A stretch of DNA of 64,000 nucleotides from Stenopsyche tienmushanensis. Its lineage: Eukaryota; Arthropoda; Insecta; Trichoptera; Stenopsychidae. The stretch spans positions 3,906,001 through 3,970,000 of the forward strand of contig WACJ01000124.1 in NCBI GenBank assembly GCA_008973525.1, written 5' to 3'. The position numbers were made by a program, and so were the translations under genes. The notes below the pieces were generated by a model. That model did not search any database, was not told where the DNA came from, and worked only from the letters and a program-made list of their open reading frames with translations. How positions within the stretch are numbered: the stretch's first letter is position 1; each line of letters opens with the position of its first letter. Below are positions 32,091-43,000 of this stretch, piece by piece.

Positions 32091-32285
32091 CTTCCACTAC
32101 TCGGCAAGCTGCTGAAAAAAATAATAGCCAATAGACTGAACTTGACTTATGAAGGCATTAGGCTACTATCTGATAAACAGTTTGGTTTCAGATCAGGGAA
32201 ATCGACTGCAAATGCCATAGAAAAGACCATCAGCACAGTCGAAAATTCCAACTCCAAGTACGTTGTGGCAATATTCCTCGACATG
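32091..32285 (+). pseudogene. Non-LTR retrotransposon reverse transcriptase fragment
   Basis: An open + frame reads PLLGKLLKKIIANRLNLTYE, then LLSDKQFGFRSGKSTANAIE and YVVAIFLDM. These are reverse-transcriptase blocks 1-3 of R1/Jockey-type LINEs (consensus LGKLLEKII..RL, QFGFR.GRST..AI, FLDI..AFD). The match ends at the first catalytic Asp motif and the following sequence is unrelated, so it is a truncated scrap of about 65 codons. Confidence 0.8.
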
Positions 32286-33058
32286 ATTCTAAATTGTGTC
32301 ATTCCAAGAATTTTCTCACAATTTTATACACATTCAATATAAAATTTCACTTTATATTATATTAATAAAATTGCCAATTTAAACATTTCGCTTGAAATTA
32401 ATAACAATCAAAGCTTTCCTTACGCGAAGCTTTTACCACCAACCAAAGCTTAAATTCGTTTTACACGCTTAAGGCTCAGTTTGAGCCTTCGATATCAAAC
32501 GTCATGATCATGTGATAAATATACATATGTGTGCTTTCGGTTTATTTGTTACGTTCTTGGCGTATTTCATCGTCAAATTGGTCATCCTCTTCGACAATGA
32601 CGCACATAAACTTTCCGCTGGTAAACTTTTTGCAGTTCTCCTGTTGAAACCGCAGATAAAGCTTAAATTTTATTACACCCCTGTCGCGCATGCAAAATAT
32701 TAAGTTTCGTTTCTTTATTCTTCCTTATTCGAAAAAAAATCCAGTTAAAAATAAAATCTAGAAGGATCGACTGCAGAATTAATGAAGATGTCTCATCCGT
32801 ACACATAAAATACAATATGTATTTCTTTTGCATTATTAAAAGCTGAAGGATAATCGATTCATATTGAATCTATATTCATACAGAATAGGATGAATGCTTA
32901 TGAGTTTTGATGCAAATTCACCATCATCGTTATATATAATACATTGCTATTTAAAACACTCAAATGTTATTCAAGGACCTTTTTAACGATCATTCATCGA
33001 CAGTAAACTCAATTTTGATTAAGAATTTGATCTCATCTTCACTGAAATAACATTTATT

Positions 33059-33313
33059 ATGTTAAAGGTGGCAAATTTTGTGGATGAATTGAATGCCTTT
33101 GTAAAATATTTTAGAAACAGCTATATTCCAATATCAAATTTCATAGTTACACATGAAGATTCGGAATGCAATTTCGGTATAATATTTTACAAGTTCGACT
33201 TTTTGAAATTGGCAAAACTACTGCAGTCTTCAATTGCTCTTAAATATGGAGTCATTTTTGCTATTTATGAGCATCGAGGAAGATCCAAACCATCGTTAAT
33301 GGTGAAGATTTAA
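33059..33313 (+). other. Small unrecognised open frame
   Basis: An 84-codon ATG frame (begins MLKVANFVDELNAFVKYF) is followed 50 bases later by ATTAAATAAA, a possible poly(A) signal. The peptide is of mixed composition with no signal peptide, domain or repeat that I recognise. A short gene, a terminal exon or a transposon piece are all possible. Confidence 0.25.
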
Positions 33314-33419
33314 AAGCCATAGTGGAAGCCAAGACTGAAACTATGTTGTAGACTTTTGATTAAATAAATTATGTTTCGTAAAAATGATCATCTATTAATT
33401 CCGAACGTTTATGTGATAT

Positions 33420-34030
33420 ACAGAGTCGTAACGAGGGTATGATGCGCTCGTGGCAAGTATATAACTTGCGCTCCCCCCCCCCCTCCAATTTTTTTACTAA
33501 AAAACTAGCTAAGATAGCAGCATAAATGAGAAAGATAGATAAATATCGTTCTCGGTCTTATTTGACGCTAGCCGCCTATGTAAATTACAACAAGGTCTGT
33601 GTGTCCATTCGGTCCACTTTTCGAACCGCTGATATGACGAATGAGTGCCTTGCGATCGGACGTCATAGCTGAATATGTCTACAGAACGACTACAAACTCT
33701 CATTACAAAATGTTGGCCGAAGAAGACTGATCGGGTAGGGTTGTTTAAATTTTATAATCAGTCGAAAATATTGTGGTCTTTATTTTATTGCGGACTTATG
33801 CCGGTTGAGTTTGCCCAATATTTATGCGATAACGAAGAAAAAAGGGATTAGATTACTTAGTATCTATTATAAAAATGGACAGAGTCAATCAGTGTTGGTT
33901 CATGTTAAGTAGAATAGCCAAATAAAATTTAAAAAAACCATGTGCAACTCTCGACCACGGGTTTCTGTATTTTGCGCCCCAAAACCAGTTGCGCCCGTGG
34001 CGGGCGCCTGCTTTGCCACCCCCTTGCTTC
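33420..34030. repeat. Repeat-like block with GC-rich right end
   Basis: A 12-base run of C with one T lies at about 33472-33485. The right edge (33970-34020) is a run of GCGCCC/GGGCGC motifs beside CTTTGCCACCCCC, unlike the AT-rich flanks. Both edges carry GTGGCAA or its complement TTGCCAC near the border, hinting at decayed inverted ends. The family is not identified. Confidence 0.3.
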
Positions 34031-35980
34031 TGTCCTAGTATATAAAAAAATCAAGGATGAAATATAAAATCAAATAAAAGCTTTGATAAAAAAATATATC
34101 AACATGTTGATGGAAATGGCAATAAAAATGATATAACTGCGATCGTGTTTTTTTAACAATCTGTGTTGAAGGATCATATAATGTAAACAAATAATGAAAT
34201 ATAAATGGGAATATAAAAGTAAGCAGATCATATTATAAAGTGTGATGGATGAAAACTGTCAGCTGAAATTCAAAAGATTAGATGAAGTAGATGAAATTTT
34301 TGGGGAAATAGGAAATCTTTGAACTCATTTAGCGCCTTCATTTGATGCTTAAATAACTTAATTTATTAGATTTCCTAATAGCAAATATAGATTTCTAATC
34401 GGCTCTATGTCTACATGACAATATTTCCAATAGGCGATGCAGCATGTAACAGTTTTATGACAAGTGATTTTCCCACGAGGCCATGTCACGATCCTATTAG
34501 TACTTTTGACCCGAAAAGCCTGCAATAAACGCAAATTTATATGCTTCTGTTGATTTTTTCGATTCATTCTTGCACGGTTAAATATGCAGATTAGCGTATA
34601 CAGCCTCCCAAGTGCTGACTCGGTTTCTTACGAGAGAGCGCCGACGCAACTCAAAGTATTGGACGCCATAAATATGCACAACACTCTGTTTTAATAAACA
34701 CGCAATAAAAATAAATTGGATGTTTACAGTTATCCTATTAAATCATCGTTTTATCAGCCTTTTTAAATGCCACGGGTACTGTTATGGATGAAGATGGAAG
34801 TTGAATGTCGGCAGAGGAGTCGTAAATAACTTTTTATGCACCCGGCTGCACAAGGGGCGTCTCCTTCGAACACTCTACGTAGACTGAGAAATGATTTTCT
34901 CATATTTTAATTAAGCCGTCTTCAAAAATATATGGACAGCTAATAACTCTAAAATGTCATTTATCGCGTCCTTTCAAAACTGATCGTCTTCAGTTCATTA
35001 GCTGCATAAAAAATAATTTATTTTAAATGACGATAATAATATATATTATTTAAACATGATTGACAATTGTTTTAAGCTTATATTGTATTCAACTTAATTA
35101 AGCAATTCAATCAAATTGATTTTTAAATTTATTTATTTTATTAATTGACGACATTGCTTTAAAATTTTTAAATAAATTATGGCTATATAAAATTATTTTA
35201 ATATAAATATAGTTCAAATATTTTAATTTAAAAAATCTTATTAAAAGGTGAATAAATAAAAATATATTCCTTTAATACGTCTCTTTTACAATAAATAAAA
35301 AACGTTTTGCCCGTTTTTATTTTTCTAGAAGTTTTCCTTACTAGCAACACTGTTGCGTCAAATTCATGCTCGCTAATAACAACAGTCTATAATTCTTTAT
35401 ACAATCGAGATTTCAATAAAGACGTGATTCATTGTAAGAAATACACAATATATTTTATTGATTTAATGAACGAACATTGCTTTATTTGTAGCTTATGTTT
35501 TTGCTTTAATATTATTTGTAAAAAGTAAGGTTATGTTATTTGAATGGTATCCATATAAATACCTAGTCGAAGTTCTTATGCCCAAATGATACAGTTGATA
35601 AATCGTTAAAGATCTAAACCAAACGTATTTTAAATCATATTAATTTGTTTTAGCTTTTCGGATGCACATTTTAAACATTCTTATATTTTTTAATTACATT
35701 TATTTCAATTCAATTGCTTTGTTTTTATTCAGATTTAGAAAATTATGGAACGTAGCCCTAATCTTTCAATACAAATTATGCTTTTTGTAGAATGTATCTA
35801 CTGCAATAACCCTCTGTTAGGCTTAATGCATCTACTAGATGTGTTGACGACATGTTGACTTTATATAGATAACCGATACCGATGCTTTTAAACGTTTATT
35901 TTAATAAAATATGTAATGCTCACAGCGTTGTTTCAGTAATATTATGGTTGTTAAATAATTAGAAAACAACAGCAATTTCG
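34031..35980. other. AT-rich intergenic sequence upstream of the GTPBP10 gene
   Basis: No gene is recognised. A slightly GC-richer piece at 34580-34700 and 34780-34900 lacks a defensible exon. The last 200 bases presumably contain the GTPBP10 promoter; no TATA box stands out from the AT-rich background. Confidence 0.4.
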
Positions 35981-35982
35981 GA

Positions 35983-38072
35983 ATGGTTTTCGTCAGTGCA
36001 GTTTTGTCATTTGCAAAAAGATGGAGGGTAAGAATTCTTTTATAAAAATAAATCTATATAACAAACAACAAATATTAAGCTTTTATTTTGTTTTTGCAGC
36101 CAATGAGGAAGCATTTAAGGTCAGGCTTTTTTGATACATTCAGATTTGAGGTGTTTGGAGGAACCGGTGGAAATGGTTTACCCAAATACGGTGGTATTGG
36201 GGGACAGGGCGGCTGTGTATATTGTATCGGTAAAGAAGGAGCAACTCTTCAATCATTATCAAAAAAGTATTTTCATTACATAATAGAATAATATAATTTA
36301 AAATTGTATATATTAGATTAATTTACGTTCAAATTGTGTTTAAAAACAGATATCCCGGTAGAAGAGTAGTAGCTCAACATGGTGAAGATAGTGTAAAGAA
36401 AAAAATTATTGGGGAGCCTGGTGCTGATGAAGTCATTGAGGTTCCTCTTGGAATATCAATTCTCACACCAGAAAAAAAAATAGGTATTCGATCTTTCGGT
36501 TACCAATTACCTTATTTCCTTGCTTATTACGCATTACTTATTAAGTATTGGTACTGTATTTAGTACCTCAAATTTCTTTTTAATCTTATTTGATAATTAA
36601 GGAGAAATAAACGAAGACGGAGCGACCTGCATCATAGCTCGTGGAGGTCCCGGAGGCAATAAAAACAATAACTATTTAGGACATGAGGGTCAAAACTATA
36701 TTGTTACTTTTGATTTGAAACTGATTGCTGATGTAGGCTTTGTTGGATTTCCTAATGCTGGTAAAAGTACACTTCTCAAAGCACTTTCAAGAGCAAAACC
36801 TAAAATAGCTAATTATCCATGTGCGTTAATTCGTAATCATTTTAATTTAAATTAATAATATTTTTAAAAACCCGTGACATAAAAATTGAATGTATCATTT
36901 TAGTTACAACAATTCGACCCAACTTGGGTACGATGGAATATGAAGATTTTAGAAAGATATCACTAGCTGATCTTCCTGGATTAATTGAAGGCGCTCATAT
37001 TAATATTGGTAATTAAAAATTGTGCATATAGCTTATGCAATATGATGAATAATTTAATGGGATAAAATGTACATTGTTTATTTATAGGAATGGGTCATAA
37101 ATTTCTTAAGCATGTGGAGCGGACAAAACTACTCTTATTAATAACTGACATACAAGGATTTGCTTTGTCTCCTCTTCATAAATTTAGAACATGTTTTGAT
37201 ACAATTATGTTGTTAAACAAGGTAAATTTTATGATTGCTTGCTATCATAGTACTGTTACATAATATGAAAATCCTTAAGGGACGTTTCTACCTTAGGCCT
37301 AAAAGCTTAAGACTATAATCAGGAATATATATATAGAAAAATATTGTGTGGCCAAGTTACTCATCTTTTCCCGCAATCAAATTTTCTTGATTTAAAACAT
37401 TTTGCACTTCGGTCTTAACTTCGAAAATCGTCCGTTATTCTTCGAGCTTACAATCATACTAAGGACGCTTCTTGAGACAGTTACTTCCGTAATACCATAC
37501 AGCTAATAAATTAATGAGAGATTTATTATGGTTTAGCTATACTTTAAGTTGATACATTTTGATTTCAAATTTGGATTATTTAAATTATAGTTTGTAAATT
37601 CGCTTTACATTTAAATCTTATTAAAATATAAATACTTTAAATTATGACCTTAGGAACTGGAGCTATATAATCCGGAGTTATTAAATAAGCCAGCATTATT
37701 AGTAATCAATAAGATGGACACTGAAAATGCTGATCAATTGTTTGAAGAAGTGAAGGATAAATTAAAGAATATAAATGGTAAAAAAATATAATATATTGAC
37801 TATGGAGTAGTTGTTTTTATCCAGATTATTATATTAACACTTTAATATTTTTAGAAATTGCATCTTCAATACCACAAACAATTCGACCTGAAAAATTCTT
37901 ACAGTTTGACGAAGTTATGGCTATATCAGCAGCAAAAAATTTAAACGATGTAAAGATTCTCAAACAAACAATACGCGATGTGTTAGATAATCATGAGGAA
38001 CAAGAATCTCATGAAGAAATCATCAAAGAAATTGGAGAAAAAATTAGGGAACGAGGACCTGTTCTCACGTAG
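35983..38072 (+). CDS. Gtpbp10: GTPBP10-type mitochondrial Obg GTPase
   Basis: Eight exons: 35983-36027, 36100-36266, 36350-36483, 36602-36820, 36904-37008, 37088-37221, 37654-37777 and 37855-38072. All are GT-AG with matching phases, giving 381 residues. The N-terminus is short and basic ([14 protein letters not shown]), consistent with mitochondrial import. Then comes the glycine-rich Obg fold ([19 protein letters not shown], about residues 30-150) and the G domain: G1 GFPNAGKS (164-171), G2 TT (190-191), G3 DLPG (211-214), G4 NKMD (287-290), G5 SAAK (334-337). Family members assist late assembly of the mitochondrial large ribosomal subunit. GTPBP10 is favoured over GTPBP5 from the overall layout and the [12 protein letters not shown] start. 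An AATAAA lies near 38120. The gene converges on ClpP with only about 170 bases between stop codons. Confidence 0.93.
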
Positions 38073-38120
38073 CATTTTTTTAAAAATAAGATGAATAGAT
38101 GTATGATTATATAAGTTTAA

Positions 38121-38128
38121 TAAATAAA
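38121..38128 (+). promoter_or_regulatory. Probable poly(A) signal of GTPBP10
   Basis: Overlapping ATAAATAAA hexamers about 50 bases past the stop codon, in the short gap before the convergent ClpP gene. Confidence 0.55.
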
Positions 38129-38242
38129 ATTTTACTTATTTACTTTGCATTTTATTTTACATATGAATCACCCGTGGATTAAACAATTATGATCTAAATA
38201 ACATGTATAAAAAGTATATTAAATTAACAACAAAAAAATTGA

Positions 38243-39233
38243 TCATTTCGTTTCTTTAACAGCCGTGGGATCGTTGATTCCTAATTCTGGTGGATGTTCT
38301 AAAATTTTATCAATGAGACCAAATTCTAAAGCTTCTTTGGGATTCATAAATTTATCGCGTTCCATAGATGACTGGATTTTTTCTAAAGCCAAACCACTAT
38401 GCTTAACGTAGAGATGATTGATTTGGTTCTTTAATTTTAAAATCTCTTCTGCTTGAATTTGTATATCAGTAGCTTGACCCTATTGCAAAAATATTATAAA
38501 TTTGATTGTTATTTTAAAAGGGCATTACATTTTATTTTTATATAAAGTACCTGTACTCCTCCGGATGGTTGATGGATCATAATGCGTGCATTCGGTAAAG
38601 AATGACGCATTCCAGGAGCTCCGGCTGCTAATAACAACGACGCCATACTACATGCTTGACCCACACACCTTAAATTACATATTAATAAAATTACAAAATT
38701 CAATGATATTAAAATAAAATAATAAATCACTAACCATGTCGCTATAGGAGGCAATATGTACTGCATAGTATCATATATTCCAAGACCCGCTGTAACACTA
38801 CCGCCTGGAGAATTAATGTACATATGAACAGGCTTTTTACTCGATTCTAAAATAGAATACCTTCAATTACAAATGAAATTAGAATCAGTATATTTGAATG
38901 AAAATAATAACAACCAGATTGCAGAAACAAAAGTTGTGCAACGACCAGTGAACTTAAATCATCGTGTATCGGCCCCATGAGACAAATTATTCTTTCTTTC
39001 AATAAACGCGAATAAATATCATAGGCTCTTTCACCGCGACCTGTTTGCTCAACGACAATTGGTATTAGACCAATTTGATTTGAGATTGAAGTGTGAATAT
39101 TTTTACAGGATCTAAAATTTTTCTAAAAAAATAGAAGCCAATAAGATAAATTCAAAGTAATTTATTAAAATAATGCGTTAAAAATGGACTTACCAGCGGA
39201 TTCAACAATCGATGCATATTTTTGACCATCATT
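38243..39233 (-). CDS. ClpP: Mitochondrial ATP-dependent Clp protease proteolytic subunit
   Basis: Five exons on the minus strand: 39233-39195, 39122-38915, 38846-38735, 38668-38551 and 38479-38243. All have GT-AG borders in phase and encode 237 residues. Two ATGs start the frame in tandem (39233 and 39230); the first is used here. The leader is basic and Ser/Thr-containing as expected for a matrix protein. The peptidase S14 signature is complete: [13 protein letters not shown] (oxyanion region), catalytic Ser127 in [11 protein letters not shown], His152 in IMIHQPSGG, and Asp201 in MERDKF. ClpP forms a 14-mer that degrades unfolded matrix proteins delivered by ClpX. The gene is head-to-head with rough deal (ATGs 839 bases apart) and tail-to-tail with GTPBP10. 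Confidence 0.96.
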
Positions 39234-40072
39234 TTGATAGCAAATGATGTATGATTGAATGATTTAGCTCAGACTTTTATTCTATTGCTTTGATCTGAAT
39301 GTACGGTTATGTGTGAAACGTCAAAGCAATGTTACCATATACAATAATAATGGTTTAAATTATTTACATTATAAATCTATATTATTTAAATAATTTATTC
39401 AATATTTCATTACTAGGTGGTTGCTTATTTTAGGTTAAAAAAGTTTTTATTATTAAAAAATATATATGTTTTTTTTACATTAAAAAAAAATGGAATTGCC
39501 AGCGATATTTTGCAAAATGCAAAATCATATCTTTATCTTTTAATAATATTTTCGTATTTATAAAGCATTTATAAAGTTATTTTGTTACGTTTTGATCTAA
39601 AATTATTTTTATTAACGCACTAATTTTTTTATGCTCATTAAAAATATTGAAAAAATTTATACATTAACATTCAATATTGATAAATGAAAAATATAATATT
39701 AAATAATTGATCTAAATATTTAAATTTAAATAATCAATGGGAAAAATATTGGCGCAATTTAACCCCAATTGTTAATAAAATATTTATTTTGTTATGGCTA
39801 TACTTGGTTCAAATCGTTCGCTCAACGGTATCGTGGATTGACGGCTATTTGACTGTTCATAGAATTCATCTTATGGTGTTTTTCAGCTTGTATTTAATGT
39901 AGAGTAAGTTGATTTGTCATAAAAGTGTATGTATCATATTGATCATGTACAATTTGATGAACTTTTACATGCTCTTTGTTTCTAAACATGCTTTGTGTCG
40001 GTTATGATGTATTTATTTTAAATAATGCTGTATGCAATAGTTATTCATATTTTATTATTATTTTCAGGCAAG
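39234..40072. promoter_or_regulatory. Shared upstream region of ClpP and rough deal, with rod 5' intron
   Basis: This is the only non-coding DNA between the divergent start codons. A donor GTAAGT at 39904 and an acceptor TTTTCAG ending at 40067 define a likely 164-base intron in the rod 5' UTR, so rod transcription should begin before 39903. The rest is AT-rich; no core promoter motif stands out. Confidence 0.5.
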
Positions 40073-43000
40073 ATGGGTGGTTGGAATATCCTTGATAAAA
40101 GCGAGCATGCTATTGAGTATCAACCCACAGTTTACTTTGACAAATTAAATAGTAACTTTTCTATTATTGTTAATGCCGTTCTTCAAAGCGATGTGAATTG
40201 TGAATTTTTGGATGTGAAATCAACGATTCGATTGCCATATGTTTGCTTATATTTTGACAATACGATATTAGTAACTACCGCTTCGAAATGTGAAGTAAAA
40301 TTGTTGAAAGCGTTTGAAGTGAAAATTAAATTGGTCTTGATCCGAAGAAGATGTGACAATCTGGTTGTTGTTTTGGAGAATGGAAATCTATTTGACATAA
40401 ATTTAAATACGGGGGCACAACTACTTTCTAATGCTGGCATGCAGGAAAAATTTACACCTGATCTTATGATTGAACAGGACGACGACTCAATTGTGGTCGT
40501 TAACAATGACATACTTAATCCTTATTATTTGATAACCATATCTAAAAAAATGAATGCAAACGGCGAGTTAAAGATGGCAGTTTTACCGATTAAATATGAT
40601 CGAATTAATTCCAAAACTATTTTTGATATCGAATTGCATCAAAATAAGCGATTGAAGGTCGAAAAACTATCGCTATGTGTCAAATTATCACCGAACAAAA
40701 ACATCAATATGGTTTGTCCCGTCACCAATCAAAATTATGTTATCGGTGAATCTTTGCAAGCCGTTAATATTAAGCCTTTCGAGAACAGTACCAAATTGCT
40801 TCTTATGCTGAATTCGGAAACCGATAAATATAATTTAGGCATCGCTGATGTTCAAAATATGAATTTGCAATTTAATATACCCGTAAGTAAAAATTGCACT
40901 TTAATCGGCGGTATAAATGATGTCGCGCTATATATCGATATGAAAGACGGTAAAATGTACATTTATATGATACAAGAAAATTCGCCGATGTCGCAGCTGG
41001 AAATCCTTATATCTTTAAGGAAATATGAAGAAGCTGAACAATTTGCAAAAACGCACAATTTATCTCCGACAGCCGTATTGGAATTAAAAGCCAAATTTTT
41101 GCTTGGGAATTTAAAAAAGAATTTTTCACCAGAGAGTCAGAAAGAATTACTCGATATATTATCGTCGTGTGAAAATATTGAATTCATTGTTAATTGTTGC
41201 TGTGAGGGTATTGAAGCAAATATACAGCTATTGAAACTTTTGGAATTTGCCAAAATGAAGTTATTGAATACTGATAACGTCGATTTGAATAAAAAGGTTG
41301 ACAAACTATCTTGGAAAGTGGAAGCATATAAATTGTTGCAAATCGAAGAAGATTTTCCCTTTGAATGGCGAGAATTCGTTTATGAAAATCCAATCAGTCT
41401 ATGTAAAAAGTTCATAGTGAACGATCAATTGGACTATGCTGCCATTGTGTGGATAAAAAGCTACCGCTCAATCGCAAGTACTCTAAAATTAGAAAACGTA
41501 GCAGATTTATTGTGTTCAATATCGTTGGATACAAAGTTGAATACGTTACTGCGTTGGTTAGAATATTTTATACCTAATATAATGTGCATAATGCCGCACA
41601 GTGCTGACCTGATTGTAACATGGGCTAAGGATAGAATATGCATTTTAGAAAACTCGGTGCATTGGCCGGAAGTCGGAATTCAATTCGCTGAAAAATTTTC
41701 AAATCTCATGTTTAATTCCAAGCGAATGATTGCTTTCGTACCACCATCCGCTGAAAAAGTCTATCATCTCATCAATTGTATGACACAAATTCAAATACTA
41801 AAGAAAAAATATAACATTGTGATTTCATTGAGGGATTTCACAACGCTTTCGAGCAGCGAACTCGTAAAATTAATCCTGCGCAAAGCCTTTGTGGAAGATC
41901 TAAAATCGGTATTAAACGATTTCCTCGATAATTTCATAGTAAAGCACGGTTTGAATCACGATATTCTAATCAGGGAATATATAGAAGAGCTCATCGCGTC
42001 ATCGTCGATGGACGAGGCGAAGATTGAAATATTAATTAATTGTATTTATAACGCCGATGAAAAATATCAATGCGTTCTTCTCGTGCTTAAATCGGCGCCA
42101 GTTCCATGGAGCGTCAATATAAAGAACATATCTTCCGATGCTATTGCTTCGAAACACATCCTCGTGCCTCAAATCCAGATAGAAATACTCCACGCCGACA
42201 TTAGAAGCATTTTGATGAAATATAAATGCATGGATATGGCGCCCGAAGACTACGGATGCTTAATTCAGCTCATTATAAGAAAAGGCGATTCACAAATGAT
42301 GTCCGATATTGAAAAAATCACGAGCATATACAGCTCGTTTAAGGAAGACGCTTATTTATCGTGCATGCGTAAATATATATCATGCAATGAGGTTCAGAAA
42401 GCATTGGATATTTATAATAAAATGGAAGACGGCGTTAAGAAGACTTATATTGACGCGTTTATAATGATTTTGGAAGATCAGCTAAACAGTTCTGTAATAG
42501 ATCAGCAGTTGGAATTTAATTTTTTAGATTTTTTCCGATCGTGTAATATAGAGAAAAAATCCATATCGTGTTTAAATTGTATATATATTTTAAAAAATAG
42601 ATATAAACTATTTATTTCATACAACGAGTATTGCATCGAAGAGTATCGTAGATATTTTTATAGTAATTGGTGCAAAGATAAAATGGAATATATGAATCGT
42701 TCGTCGGAAAATGTTAAAGAAATTTTGCTGCAATGTATAAAAGTTGGGAAACATTTAAAAATATCGAAAGTAAATAGCATATTGATTCTTTGCAATCAAA
42801 GCAATTCGAAGATATTACAAACTTTGGCCGATTTAATTATGTCGGAAACGTCATATTTCATTGAGAATGATATCAAAGTCATTGATTTGGTATTGAAATT
42901 ATCTCCGATGATAAATTTTTCAAATATTTTAGTCCTGGATAATAGTTTGAGTTGTATGTTTCACATTTTGGAAGATTGTGATTCAAGACATATGCCGTAT

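Noticed and set aside
40025..40072. Upstream ATG extending rough deal by 16 residues
   Set aside because: A TTTTCAG acceptor ends at 40067, five bases before the ATG at 40073, so the extra codons are most likely intron.
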